Of a stretch of 64,000 bases of DNA, positions 46,734 to 59,819 are shown piece after piece. Location: assembly GCA_027886175.1 (NCBI GenBank), contig JAJNNQ010000011.1, forward strand, positions 1,736,001 to 1,800,000. Reading direction: 5' to 3'. The position numbers were made by a program, and so were the translations under genes. The stretch comes from Phylloscopus collybita (lineage: Eukaryota; Chordata; Aves; Passeriformes; Phylloscopidae). Under the pieces are notes generated by a model. That model had not been told where the DNA came from and did no database searches. It was given only the letters and a program-made list of their open reading frames with translations. Every line of letters begins with the position of its first letter. Position 1 is the stretch's first letter.

Positions 46734-47248
46734 TGTCCCGCAAACGGGGGACCCCAGGGAAGGAAGAAGGGGAAAGTGTCTTTACAAACAGATGCTGGGA
46801 ATCTGCTTGGAGATAGGGCCAGGCACTTGGACACAAGGAAGGGACAGAACAAGCCCCCATTTCCAGAAAATGTTATTCACTGACCACACAGACTGCTGCT
46901 CAGCCAAGGTCCTGCTCAATTCATGAACCTGGAGAAGAAGGACAAAGACTGAACAGAGCTGTGAATATCCCTACCCAGACAGAAGTGGGGGGCATATTAA
47001 GGGGGGTATGTGGTAGGTGCCTTGGGAAGTCTGTACCTCTCAAGCACTTCAGCCAGTGGGGAAAGGACGAGGGAGATGCAGCCAAGGAAATTAGGATGAA
47101 AAGGAGGCTGCGTCCTCCAACAACTGGAGAGACCCCATGGGAAATGTCCCATGGCCTCTCCCTTGTTTTATGAATGAAATAACTTGTACAGGACGCCTCT
47201 GTGTTCTCTGTGGACACAAACCTGTGGTGATGGGAATTTTTCCACACA
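46734..47248 (+). repeat. Gammaretrovirus-like 5' LTR
   Basis: Starts TGTCCCGCAAACGGGG and ends TTTCCACACA-like, about 515 bp. TATA-like AGGATGAAAAGGAGG near 47093; the AATAAA position is mutated (GAAATAACTT). It is followed by a primer-binding site. Confidence 0.75.
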
Positions 47249-47250
47249 CT

Positions 47251-47268
47251 TTGGGGCTCTTCTGGAAT
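47251..47268 (+). other. Primer-binding site, tRNA-Pro type (degenerate)
   Basis: TTGGGGCTCTTCTGGAAT two bases after the LTR; it agrees with the usual proline-primer site at 14 of 18 positions by eye. Mirror copy on the minus strand at about 51628-51611. Confidence 0.65.
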
Positions 47269-48900
47269 TCCTTCCACTGCCCGGGGCGTCGGGCAGTGAG
47301 TGGAGCTGAAGGTGCCTCACCCAGTTTAGGTGATCGGCTCCCTTGGGTGGCGGCGGCACCGGGGATTGATTGGAGACCCGAGAGTGTCCAGGAGACAGAC
47401 GAGTGACAGATCAGGGGGGCTGGGAAGAGTCAGCAGGGACAGAGCACTGAAAATCTCATCAGGGAGGACACTGGGATCTTCAGGGAGTAACCACGGCAGG
47501 GCATCCATGCAGGGTGGAAAAGGGAAAGCCAGAAAGGGGTCCTGGCAAAAGGGAGGATGATCCCAAAAAAACTCTGAAGGGTCCCATGAGAGATTGTTAA
47601 AGCAATTTGCACATATTCCCAGAGGAAATTAAGGACATGAACACCCAGAGGGGAAATTAGGGAAGTCAAGAAGGGATTTGGACAGCAGGGGATGGATGGT
47701 GTTGGTGTGCTGGGAAGGAAAAGGGTGAAGGGCAGTGTGCAGGAATATGGTGAAGGAAAGAAGCAGCAGCAGGAATCACTCTGGTAAGAAAAAGGATAAT
47801 GGAAAAGAGGAAGAAGAAGGGAAATGCGGATTCTACGTGGAAGGATTGAGCTTATCCTTGAATGACTTTATTTGGGTCCCTGCAGAAATGAATGGTTTTG
47901 CAGAAAGCTCAGCAGGTGTCAGAGGATGAGCACCCACAGGCACTCAGGGGGGCTGCAGGAGGGGCAGAAGAAGCCCCTGCAGCACTTGGTCACAAAGGCA
48001 CAGCAGGGGAAGAAGTCAAGAAGGGAGGAGGAAAAGGCCAAGGGGAAGGCACAGGCCATGGCAGAGTTTCTACAGCCCCTGAGGGATCAAGCCCAGGGCC
48101 CAAGGGGGCCCCAGCACCCAGGGCACCGGCTCGGCCACAAGGACCTGGCAGAGGCATTGCCCTCCTGGGCAGGGGAGAGCCCACCCAAACAGCCCCTGGC
48201 AAGGAATCAGGCTGCCAGCTGCAGGCCACAAGGATACTGCAAGCAATAATTACATTACAGGATGTCCTCCAAATAAGAACCAAGCAGACAGATCCAGCTC
48301 CTGAGTCTGGCCCACCAACCCACTCAAACCAAGAACACAACATTTCACCATGGGATGGGATCAGATTATCCATGAGCAGGAGGAGGAGCACAGTGTGGAA
48401 AATTGAATGACTCACGATGCTGCTGGCAAAGAGATGACAACGGGAAAGTGGTGAAACAGAGAACAAAGGAAATAAGAAAGCAGCTCATGTTCTGGCCCAA
48501 ACGTGGAAAGGATGGGAATGGGACACAGTTTCGGGGTTCCCTGGCACACCAGGGGTTAAACGAATGCTCTTCCTCCTCTTCTGTGCTACAGCAACTCTCA
48601 TCTTTGGGCCATGCAGGACACCTTGCTGAGTGCAGCTCAGTCAGCAGCTGAGCAAGGGGATGCAGGTGGCAGCCAGGCCTCCTGAGCCTCAAACGGCTAC
48701 AAAAGGACAGGGAATTGTTGAAAATGACCCGAGAATATTGGCTTTCACATTTGGGTGCTGGTCTTTATCTGTGGTTATTGACTGTAAGCACAGTGCAGTT
48801 TAGAATCCCTTTGAGCTGCTTGCTCATTTAACCTCATTGCTCATTTGAAGGCTGCACCGTGTAACTCATGGAAGCAGCAGTGGGATGAGTATTTGATGTT
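47269..48900 (+). pseudogene. Retroviral leader and gag remnant, then unassigned ERV interior
   Basis: Leader 47355-47870; gag-like frames 47872-48249 match 9167-9545, then the homology stops abruptly at about 48240. 48240-48900 is non-repetitive within this window, with no recognised motif. Confidence 0.55.
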
Positions 48901-49400
48901 GATGTAGACACCTGACAGCTTCTAGAACTGATCATGGGATGAATGTATTGTACTGTAGGCCTGGGCAAAATAGAAAATCGTCAAATACTTGTGTGTAACC
49001 CAGAGAACTGTATAAAGCAATCAGGGTGTTTCCCACAGCTGCTGACTGACCTCTCCAAGGGATGAGATAAGGGCCACACAAACCAGAGCAGCAGAGAAGA
49101 ATGAGAGAAGAGTTTGTGAACTGTTCACTCTCTGGGAAGTGTGAAACAACAGGATGAGGCCACAAGAAGAAATAAAGAGATTGACCTGATCTGGAGGATA
49201 TTACATAGATACGGCACAGCAGAAAACCAAAATAAAGAAAAGTTTCTATAACATCAAAAGCTGCCAAGAAAATTTGAGTAGAGCATGAAACTCATGAATA
49301 TGCATGTACCTCAGTAAAGGAACAGCACACAGATAAGGCTGCATTAATGTGCAGGGTGTTCCTTGGCTGATGGCCAGGGACACTTTTGGAAAATATTCCA
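48901..49400. other. Unassigned A/T-moderate sequence, possible LTR
   Basis: TATA-like TGTATAAAGC near 49010 and AATAAA near 49171 suggest an LTR, but neither ends nor a second copy were found. Confidence 0.3.
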
Positions 49401-49434
49401 AGATTGAATTTTCGTTTTTCTCAAAACTGAGGTC

Positions 49435-49704
49435 ACTGACAAAAATCCCAAAACCAAAGAGGAACCAGGAAGCAAAAACAGAGTCAGTGACTGAAATCTG
49501 CTCGGAGAGAGGGACGGGGACTTGGAGATAAGGAAGGAACGGGAGAAACTCATCAGTTCCAGAAAATGTTACTCATTGACACGGACTGCTACTCAGCCAA
49601 GGTCCTGCTGAATTCCTGAACACGGAGAAGAAGAACAAAGCCTGAACAGAGCCAGGAATATCGGATGTTATACAAAAGGGGGGTGCATATTAACGAGGAC
49701 ACGG
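49435..49704 (+). repeat. Truncated gammaretrovirus-like LTR
   Basis: Matches 12895-13150 and then jumps at AACGAGGACA (about 49703) straight into the CpG-rich promoter block, skipping the TATA, R and U5 parts. Confidence 0.65.
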
Positions 49705-50262
49705 CACAACCCAGCCACAGCCAGAGCCCCCTGCCGCCCCCTCCGCCCGCAGCCAGCCCCGAGCCCCGAGCCCCGGCACAACCCAGCGCGGCTCCCACCT
49801 GCGCCGGAGCCGTCTCCGAGCTCCGCCGCCGCCGCCTCCTCCGCACAGAGGATCCAAAAAATGGCGGCTCTTCTACGCGATGGGGGCGAGACGTGGGCGT
49901 GTCCCTGCTCTGCTCTGCCCAATCAGCGCGCAGTCAGACCCAGGAGTGACGGCAGAACCAGCCAATCGCGGCGAGTGGCGGGCTCTGCGGGCGGCATTTC
50001 TCGGGTACCTCGGCTGCGGAGCGGCCCCGGCGCTGGGCCCGGGGGGCTCTGAGGGGGGTGCGTGGTGAGTGCGGGGGTCCCATGGATTGGGAGGGTCCTG
50101 GTGATCGGGGGGGACGCGGTGAGGGGGGGTTCCCATGGGTGGGAGAGGGGCGGTGAGTGGGGGGTCCTGGCGCACTGGGGGGGCTCAAGGATGGGAAGGG
50201 TCCTAGAGCTTTGGGGGGGTCGTTGAAGGAGGGGTGGCAGACAATGGGCGGGTCCCGGTCCC
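49705..50262. promoter_or_regulatory. Shortened CpG-rich block plus G-rich tract
   Basis: 49705-49980 matches the promoter block at 13546-13790, but no zinc-finger gene follows. 50000-50260 is G-rich with runs of 5-8 G's spaced 10-30 bp apart, a pattern compatible with G-quadruplexes. It forms the centre of palindrome 2. Confidence 0.45.
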
Positions 50263-51610
50263 AAATTAGCCATCAAATCCCTTCCCAGTCAATGACAATC
50301 ACATTTAGGAGCAAATCAAAAATCCTGCATTTCCAACCCATCCCCACATCTGCTAAGAGTGGTTGAATAAAACACAGCTGCTTATCTTTCCCACTCGCCC
50401 CCTGAAAAATCAAAGACATTTTTGGCCTTTTCCCCCTTAGGTCTGAGATGGAGAGTGGATGGAGGGGCCCCTGTGTCTGTGAGGAAAGGCCTCCTGTCGA
50501 TGCAGAGCCACCCTGAATGTTCTCCAGGGCTCCAGTGCGGTGGGTCCCTGGTGTGATGGGAGCTCTGCCACCCCTCCCAGTCCATGTCCCTGCAGGGGTG
50601 GACTTGCTGCTGGTGAGGGTGCTGCTGTCTGTGCTTGCAGTGTCCTTGTGGCCTGCAGCTGGCAGCCTGATTCCTTGCCAGGGGCTGTTTGGGTGGGCTC
50701 TCCCCTGCCCAGGAGGGCAATGCCTCTGCCAGGTCCTTGTGGCCGAGCCGGTGCCCTGGGTGCTGGGGCCCCCTTGGGCCCTGGGCTTGATCCCTCAGGG
50801 GCTGTAGAAACTCTGCCATGGCCTTTGCCTTCTTCCCCTTGGCCTTTTCCTCCTCCCTTCTTGCCTTCTTCCCCTGCTGTGCCTTTGTGACCAAGTGCTG
50901 CAGGGGCTTCTTCTGCCCCTCCTGCAGCCCCCCTGAGTGCCTGTGGGTGCTCATCCTCTGACAGTTGCTGAGCTTTCTGCAAAACCATTCATTTCTGCAG
51001 CGCCCCAAGCAAAGTCATTCAAGGATAATCTCAATCCTTCCACATAGAATCCACATTCCCCATCTTCTTCCTCTTTTCCATCAGCCTTGTTCTTACCACA
51101 GCGATTCCTGCTGCTGCTTCTTGCCTTCACCATATTCCTGCACACTGCCCTTGACCCTTTCCCTTCCCAGTACACCAACACCATCCATCCCCTGTTGTCC
51201 AAATCCCTTCCTGACTTCCCTAATTGCCCCCCTGTGTGTCCATGTCCTTTATTACCTCTGGGAGAATGTGCAAACTGCCTCAACATTCCCACAAGGGACC
51301 CTTCAGAGACATTTTGGGATCATCATCCTTTTTGCCGGGACCCCTTCCTGATTTTCCCTTTTCCACCCTGCATGGATGACCTGTCATGTTTACTCCCTGA
51401 AGATCCCAGTGTCCTCCCTGATGAGATTTTCAGTGCTCTCTCCCTGCTGACTCTTCCCAGCCCCCCTGATCTGTCACTCCTCTGTCTCCTGGACACTCTC
51501 GGGTCCCCAATCAATCCCCGGTGCTGCCGCCACCCAAGGGAGCCGATCACCCAAACTGGGTGAGGCACCTTCAGCTCCACTCCCTGCCCGCCACCACAGC
51601 AGTGGGATGA
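50263..51610 (-). pseudogene. ERV gag/protease remnant and leader (right arm, palindrome 2)
   Basis: gag/protease frames at 50382-51008 (with LTDTGAP) and leader at 51009-51610, mirror of 47269-48240 but reaching further into the protease. All pol and env sequence is missing. Confidence 0.6.
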
Positions 51611-51630
51611 ATTCCAGAGGAGCCCCAAGG

Positions 51631-52138
51631 TGTGTGGAAAAATTCCCATCAGCAGAGGTTTGTGTCCACAGAGAAGGCAGAGGAGCCCTGTACAAGTCAT
51701 TTCATTCATAAAACAAGGGAGAGGCCATGGGACATTTCCCACGGGGTCTCTCCAGTTGTTGGAGGACGCAGCCTCCTTTTCATCCTAATTTTCCTGGCTG
51801 CATCTCCCTCTCCCTTTCCCCATTGGCTGAAGTACTTGAGAGGTACAGACTTCCCAATGCACCTGCCACATACCCCCCTTAATATGCACCCCACTTCTGT
51901 CTGGGTAGGGATATTCACAGCTCTGTTCACTCTTTGTTCTTCTTCTCCAAGTTCATGAATTGAGCAGGACCTTGGCTGAGCAGCAGTCTGTGAGGTCAGT
52001 GAATAACATTTTCTGGAACTGAGGGCTTCTTCTGTCCCTTCCTTATGTCCAAGTGCCTGGCCCTATCCCCAAGCAGATTCCCAGCATCTGTTTGTAAAGA
52101 CACTTTCCTCTTCCTTTCATGTCCCCTTTTGCAGGACA
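51631..52138 (-). repeat. Gammaretrovirus-like 5' LTR (right arm, palindrome 2)
   Basis: On the minus strand it starts TGTCCTGCAAAAGGGG at 52138 and ends CCACACA at 51631; the primer-binding site TTGGGGCTCCTCTGGAAT follows. Confidence 0.75.
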
Positions 52139-52281
52139 TCCTTTTGATTTAAAAGAGGTTTTTGCTGAGTCTTGATGTTTGGGGAGTTTTTGATCTGTGT
52201 CTTGATGTTTGGAGGACTTTTAGCTTGAATTTTGGTGTTTTGGAGATTCTTACAGACCCAAGGTGCCCAATGATTTCCTAA

Positions 52282-53283
<1,002 letters not shown>

Positions 53284-53540
53284 GGGAAGCCCTGGGAGTG
53301 CCCTGAGAGCGGGAAGAGCTTCGTGCGCTGCTCCAGCTCCATCCCCCGTGGGAGGATAGGCGTTGGATGATCCCCAGTGACCCCTGTTGGGCAGAGCCCT
53401 GGTGATCCCTGTTGGGAAGACACCTGGCTGGGGGAGCTCCACGTCTTCCTGTCTCCCCGTGGGCACCTGGATGAACGCAGGGTCAGGAACATCCATCGGG
53501 ACACAGACCAACACTGGGAATTCCTTGGGGAGAGCAGATT

Positions 53541-53974
53541 TGTGGGTTTAGTTAGTTTTAGCTAGCTGAATTAAAATTTTTTTGGTTTTTTTTTTTTTTA
53601 GATGGTTTCAATTTTTTCTAGATGGAAAAATTTAGAAGAGCAGTGAGGGCTTGCACTTGCAGCCTGCTGGGGCCTGGAGTTTTAGAGGGAGTGGGACTGG
53701 TGAGAGACTGAGTGAGCTGAGCTGTATTTGCAGCAAAATTTTTTTTAGTTTGTTATTTTTTTTTCAGAGCAGCGAAAAGTTTTATTGGTTTATATTATTC
53801 ATTCTTTGGGCTTGTGGGCATCTTGTTTGTTAAATAAATAGTTTTTTCTACTTTTCTCTTAAGAAGTTCTTTTCTTTTTTGGACTGGCTGAGAGAAGGAG
53901 CCGTTTAAGTTTGCTTTTCAGTAGAACCCCCTTTGGAGGTTTCCTCCCAAATTTGCTATAAACCAAGACATACA
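53541..53974 (+). repeat. LTR of lysine-PBS endogenous retrovirus (twin)
   Basis: Same as 29363-29791, starting TGTGGGTTTAGTTAG, with PBS-like TTGGCACCCAAGTGGGGCTC at 53981-54000. It has AATAAA (AAATAAATAG) where the twin has AAGTAAATAG. Confidence 0.65.
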
Positions 53975-54000
53975 TTGTTATTGGCACCCAAGTGGGGCTC

Positions 54001-54844
54001 AAAAATATATTAATGACATTTTTGTTATACTTTATTGAAAAATAAAATAGTCATTAGCCATGTTGCTCCTGAAATTCCTTATTTCTCTTAAAATAAAATC
54101 CTTTCCGTTTCTTTATTCCCTTAGCTTTTTTAAAGTTTTAATACATTTCTAGTCCGAAATTTGTCTTCTTATGCAAAAAAGATACAATGTGTTCCCTAAC
54201 ACATAATTTTTACACTAAAAATATACAAAGTAAAAAAGCTGTTCTTCTAAGATCAGTAATTATAATTTATAAAAGACTTATACATGTACTGGTGTTTGTG
54301 TGCAGTATATTTAATTTATAACTTCTTCATCCTACCTTGCATCCTAGTTCCACTAAAATATTTTGAAAACTTATTAATTATTGCACCCAGTTTGTTACGA
54401 AAAAGTAAAAAATAAAGCTTTCCAGTCTTTTCTTTCCTTCTTCTCTTTCCAATCAGTTACATTGGTTTTAAAAAATGGTCAGTATTCCCTAAATATTAAA
54501 AAAAAGCCACACTCCTAATATTTAATCTAGTAAGCTTCCTGAATAAAGTTTACAGCTTGTCTAAAATAAAGTCTGAGCTTTCCAGAAAGGCTGATAAAAC
54601 TGCTAACCTAAAAGTAAACCGCCTCAATAAACCCCAGTGTAAAAAATCCTGAATAGTGTAAAAAAAAAAAAATAAACCGAACCTTAAAAAAATTTCTGAT
54701 CCCTGAACTTAAATATTTCCATGTAAACAAATTCAAGACCCAAATGAAATAAAAAATATCTAAAAAATTCCCACCGTAATACTTAAAAAAAAAAAAAATT
54801 GTAGCAATAAATTAAGCCGCTACATATGCTTATGCACGCTGCTA
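54001..54844 (+). other. A/T-rich ERV interior (twin)
   Basis: Homologous to 29819-30665, many stops, no coding signal. Confidence 0.45.
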
Positions 54845-55105
54845 AATAATAATATAATAAATATAATAATATAAATATAATAAATATAATGATATATATG
54901 AAATATAAATATAATGGATACATAAATATATATAAATATATAAATACATATAATATATAAATATATAAATAAATAAATATAAATATAATATAAAATTAAA
55001 TATATGTAAATATATAAATAACAAATACTTAAATAATACTAAATATATAACTATATAAAAATACTAAATGTAATAAATATAATAATAAAAATAAATAATA
55101 TAAAA
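54845..55105. repeat. A/T microsatellite expansion
   Basis: About 260 bp of AATATAATAAATATA-like sequence inserted at a point that is simply CTGCTAAATATTGTAAAAC in the twin (about 30667). Confidence 0.95.
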
Positions 55106-55125
55106 AAATTACTGTAAAACAGCAA

Positions 55126-55491
55126 ATGAAAACAGGGGGGCAGGGAGATAAATCAGCAACCATCCCAGTCACTCAAACTGCAACCAATACCCCAACTACT
55201 CAAACAGCAGCTAAACCAAACAATAAACCTAAATCAACAACTATACCAAATAAAAAACTTAAATCAGCAGTTAAACCCAATAATAAACCCAAAACAGCAG
55301 CTAAACCAGACAGGGAGCCTAAAACACCAACAGCCGCCCCAGCAAAAAAGCGCACACACAAAACTCATCAACCAGGAAACAATAATCCAAACAAAACCCC
55401 TCAAAACCTCCCAACACCCAATCACAAACCCAACCGGCCAACAGCAGATCACAAACCCAACCAACCAGCAAAAGACCAAAAGCTGCTATAA
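55126..55491 (+). CDS. Lys/Pro/Asn-rich open frame in ERV interior
   Basis: A 121-residue open frame of imperfect KPNNKPK / HKPNRP repeats, strongly basic, with no hydrophobic or catalytic motif. Position after a lysine-type PBS suggests part of a retroviral gag region. The twin at 30.7 kb lacks the ATG. It is probably not a working gene. Confidence 0.35.
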   Translation: MKTGGQGDKSATIPVTQTATNTPTTQTAAKPNNKPKSTTIPNKKLKSAVKPNNKPKTAAKPDREPKTPTAAPAKKRTHKTHQPGNNNPNKTPQNLPTPNHKPNRPTADHKPNQPAKDQKLL

Positions 55492-55876
55492 AATCCTTTT
55501 CCCTTAAAAACCTTCAAAACCTAAAAAAAAAAATTCCACTCAACAACCTAATAAATCTGTAATTAATTATTTAATCCATCTTTAAAATGCTGCAAACAGA
55601 AGTACAACTCTAAACAACACTGAAGCAAAGCATTTCAAATCCCTATCACAAAATCCAGTTGTCAACCAAAAAATAATAAAAAAACCCAAACCCTTGCAGT
55701 CTCTGGGAACGGGTCCTGGGAAGTGTAGCACAAAAATATCTGTGTACAAACAATCTCTATATACAGCAAACCCAGTAAAAAAAGCATAAAAGAAAAAATT
55801 AAATGCTTAAAAAAATGGCAGCAACAAAAATTGTCTTCTCAAATAACCTGAACACTAAAATCCCAAACTTACTACC

Positions 55877-57480
55877 TGTCTTGGGTTAGGGCACCAAAAA
55901 TGTGGATTCTATTTCATTTGTTGAAAGCAGCTGGGGAGATGTTTTTCTTTATCTCTTGTAACTCCAGGGGGGAGGGGGGCTGATGCTTTCTGATAACGGG
56001 CCAGCTGTTCAGACCAGGTGGGGCAGTGTTTCTTATCTCTTTCACCACCTGTCCACCCTCCAGGGGATATCTTCTGCTGATGGGCCATGCAGGCTCAGCA
56101 GTGACAGGACACATTCCATCATCCCATTGGGAGATGCTCCACCCAGTGTGGGAGGAGCCAACCATTCCTACCTGGATAAAAACTGAGACGTAGGAACACC
56201 AGGGATCTGGTTCCACTGGATTCCCGGAGGAAGATCAGACCCTTCTCACCATCACTGGGCCCTTTTCTCTCAGGATGATCTCTGCCCCAACAGAACCACA
56301 TCTGCCACTCCAGGAGGACTGACTGTGGACTGCTCCCAACAGCCTGACCAACAGGGTGTCAGGTTGTAGCTTTGACTCTGTCAGGGTTTCTGGGATTTTT
56401 GTTTGTTTGCTTGGGTTTATTTTGTACTCCTACATTTGTATTGTGAATGTTTCTAGTCCAGAGCTGTTATTCCTGTTCCCAAATCTCTGCCTGAAAGCCC
56501 TGTAGTGGTGTGTTGGATTTTCTCTGTTCAATCTGTGTTCAGACTGTTCATTTGGTGGGTTCCATGTACCCCCGTTGAACCCCCATTGGTGTCACCCCAC
56601 AGTTGTTTCCCCAGTTCCAGTTTGATGTCAGTCTCCTGCTCCCCACCCCCAAGGACCTGTCCATCTCACCGAGGCCTCTCCCTGGCTCTAGAAAGTTCCA
56701 GGGGAGGCGTGGTGTGGTAGGCCAGGATGCGAGGAGGTCCCTCCTTCCCCCAGGGATTGGCTCCTGGAGGAGTCTCTCATCCCCAGGGCCACTCCCTGGC
56801 CCTCCCTGGTTGCTCCTTCCCTGATCCTTCCCTGCGCTCCTGCCCCTGTTCCAAGCAGCTGGCACAGGGCACTCTGTGCTCTGCTGAGGCAGACTCCCTG
56901 GGCTGAGGCTGCTCCCCTGAGCCCTCAAGAACCTTCAGTGGCCACTCCTCAGCAGAGTCCTCCTTGATTCTCCTCAGCTCCATCGCAGCTGCCAGCCCTG
57001 GAGCTGGGCTGTAAGGAACCCCCCGGCTGGGCTCAGTTGCTCAGCCTGCTGAGCTGCACCGCTCGCCTGCAGCCGCTGCCAGGGCTGCCCGGGGCAGGCG
57101 AGGGCAGAGACAGCAAGGCACGGCTCCAGAGCCCTGGGCTGCAAAATTGGGATCGTTTGGAGGGGCTGAGGGGTTCAGCTCTCACTTACTTTTGGACTGC
57201 TCCCAGCACCCTGACCAACAGCGTGTCAGGTTGTAGCTCTGACTGTGTCACGGTTTTCCAGGATTGTTGTTTGTTTATTTGCTTGGTTGGTTGGTTTGGT
57301 TTTCTACTGCATTTGTATTGTGAATATTCCTAGTCCAGAACTGTTCTTCCCATTCCCAAATCTTTGCCTGAAAGCCCTGAATTGCAAAATGATCATTCAG
57401 AGGGGGTGAGGGGTTTGCATTCCCCATTCCAAGGGAAACTGCAGCTTTCCCTGGCAGATCCCTGTCTTTCCAACCCAAGC
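55877..57480 (+). repeat. ERVL-type LTR, intervening segment and second LTR end (twin)
   Basis: Same order as 31418-33020: LTR 55877-56500, non-coding segment 56500-57190, LTR 3' portion 57190-57480. Confidence 0.65.
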
Positions 57481-58085
57481 CAAGGGGAGGTGGCAGTGGC
57501 TGGTTGGGGGTTGTGGGGAAGGGGTGGGAAAGTGGGGGATGAGAGGGGGCTGGGACCCCCAAATTTCCTTGGGAGGGGTCCCACTCCTCCTCCTTTCCAA
57601 TCCCCGGGATGGAGCCGGGGCAGGTCGGGCTGGGGCAGCGCTGGGCTCTGGGCCCGGCCTGGGCACCCCCCATGAGCCCCCTCCTCAAATTCCCCTGGCA
57701 GCTCAGAGGGGTCCTGGTGCCATTTTGGGGTTCACTGGGGGCCGTGTTGGGGTTCAGGTGCCCCCCAAGGAGTCCCCAGAGTGGGGTGACACGGGGGGGA
57801 CACACGGGGGTCCCCATTCCCGATCCATCCCAGGGCCCCTTCTGCCCCCGCCCCCCCAGGCACGGTCACCCCGCAGGGTCCCCCCAAGTCCCTCCCCAGT
57901 GCCCCCCATGAACGGGACTGGGCTGAACTGGGAAGCTTTCCTGGGAACACTGGGAGCAGCCGGGCAGGGCCAGAGTGCCAGCGGGGCTGGGGGGACACAC
58001 GACCCCCCCAAAATCAGCGCGGGGACAGAGCGGGGGGTCCCGGCCGGGCCCGAGGCCACGGGGAGGGGCTGCGGCTGCTGCTGGC
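57481..58085. other. MHC unit 3' flank (copy 3)
   Basis: Equivalent to 33021-33626; no gene on either strand beyond the pseudogene 3' UTR. Confidence 0.5.
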
Positions 58086-59153
58086 TCAGGAGCTCTGTGG
58101 GCAGAGAAAAGGGGGTGACCCCGGGCTGGGGGGCCCCGGGGGGAGCACACACGCTCCGGGGGAGGGGGGACACCACCCCCGGGACCCCCCCTCACCTTCC
58201 TGCGCAGGCAGAAGCCGAGCCCCAGCGCCGGGAAGACGAAGCCCAACACGAAGCCCCCGATCCCCGGCAGCATCTTGCTGCGGGCGGCGTCCGGCGGCAT
58301 CTCTGGGGGGTCCGCAGGGGTCAGGACCCCCCAAAACCTCGCACAGACACCCCAGGCCCCTCCAAGCTCCCTCCCAGTCTCCCCCAGCCCACCCAGGACC
58401 CCCTGAAACCTCCTCCCAATCCCTTCCCGGCCTCCCCAGGACCCCCCAAAGCCCCTCCTGTCCCTCTCAGGATCCCACAGCCCCCTCCCAGTTGCCCCCC
58501 AGGACCCCCAAAGCCTCTCCCAGTCCCTTCCCAGCCCCTCCAGGACTCACCCAGACCCCTCCCAGTCTCTTCCCAGCACAACCAACCTCATCCCAGCCCC
58601 GCTTTCCCATCCCCCAGCTCCTCCCAGCCCCTCCAGGCTCACTCCCATCCCTCCCAGTCACACCCAGCACCCCCAAACTCCCTCCCAGCGCCCCCCAGCA
58701 CCCCCGGAACCCCATCCCACCCTCCCCAGCCCCCTCCAAACTCCTGCTCCGCCCTTCCACAGCCCCCAGCCCCTCTCCCAGTTCCAACCGGGCTCTCCCC
58801 AGCTCCCTCCCAGTTGCTCCCAGCACATCCCAGTGCCTCTGCCGGCCCGGCCAGCGGCTCCCCCGTGCCCCAGTGCCGGCTCAGGGGCTGCTCCAGGCTG
58901 ACGTGCTCCACCCGGCAGCTGGAGGTGACCCCGCGGGGCCGGGGGGCGTTTCCAGCAGCACCAGCAGCTGGTGGCTCCAGTCCCCGTTGGGCACCACGGC
59001 GGTGGCCACCACGTGCCCCGAGAGCTCCTGCTGGCCCTGGAACCACCTCAGCCGGCTCTGGGCAGGGGAGAAATCCATCCCGGAGCAGAGCAGGCGGCCG
59101 GGGCCGGGCTGGGAGCTCGAGGGCAGCAGCGAGATGGAAACGCTGGGGGGGCA

Positions 59154-59350
59154 CTGGGAGAGAGAGGGGACAGACTGGGATCAGCTGGGGGGAACTGGGA
59201 GAGCGAGGGGAGGGGCGGTGTGGGCTTGGGAGGGACTGGGAGGGACTGGGAATGGACTCGGGGGGGCTGGGAATGCAGTGGGAGGGACTGGGATGAACTG
59301 GGAATGGACTGGGATGAACTGGGAATGGACTGGGATGAACTGGGAATGAA
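59154..59350. repeat. Minisatellites of MHC intron 2, short version
   Basis: One full 41-bp unit plus a partial one (59154-59210), then about three 21-bp units (59285-59350). Confidence 0.8.
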
Positions 59351-59405
59351 GCGCGCGGCGCTGGGAGGCCGAGTCCCGCGCGGGGCGCTCGGCGCTGCGG
59401 GTCTG

Positions 59406-59447
59406 CCTGGCAACTGATGAGTCATCAGCAACTCGCGCTCTGATTGG
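59406..59447 (+). promoter_or_regulatory. MHC class II X1-X2-Y promoter module (copy 3)
   Basis: X1 at 59406-59419, Y at 59440-59447, X1-to-Y start distance 34 bp, plus-strand orientation as in copies 1 and 2. Confidence 0.85.
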
Positions 59448-59819
59448 CTGAGAGGCGTCGGCTCCACACACGGTCGGGATGGACACGCGGGGCGGGGCAC
59501 TGGGAGAGACTGGGATGGACTGGGATGGACTGGGATGCACTGGGAGGTCCCGGGGATGGGCCCAGGGAGGGCTGAGGGCTCTGGGGTGATTCCCAGGGAG
59601 GGTTTGAGGGGCTCCAGGGTCATTGCCAGGGCAGGGCCCGAGGGGACGCGCTCTGCCCCACGCTCACCTCTGAGCTCCACCAGGAACGGGGCGATCCCCT
59701 CGGAGTTGTGGGGGCAGAGCCTGTCCGCTTGACCCCGTTTGTACTCCAGTGTTTCCGGTTGGTTGTTCCAGTACCGGGCCTGTTTGTCCCCAAAGGGGGT
59801 GTCCCCTACGTAGTCCTAT

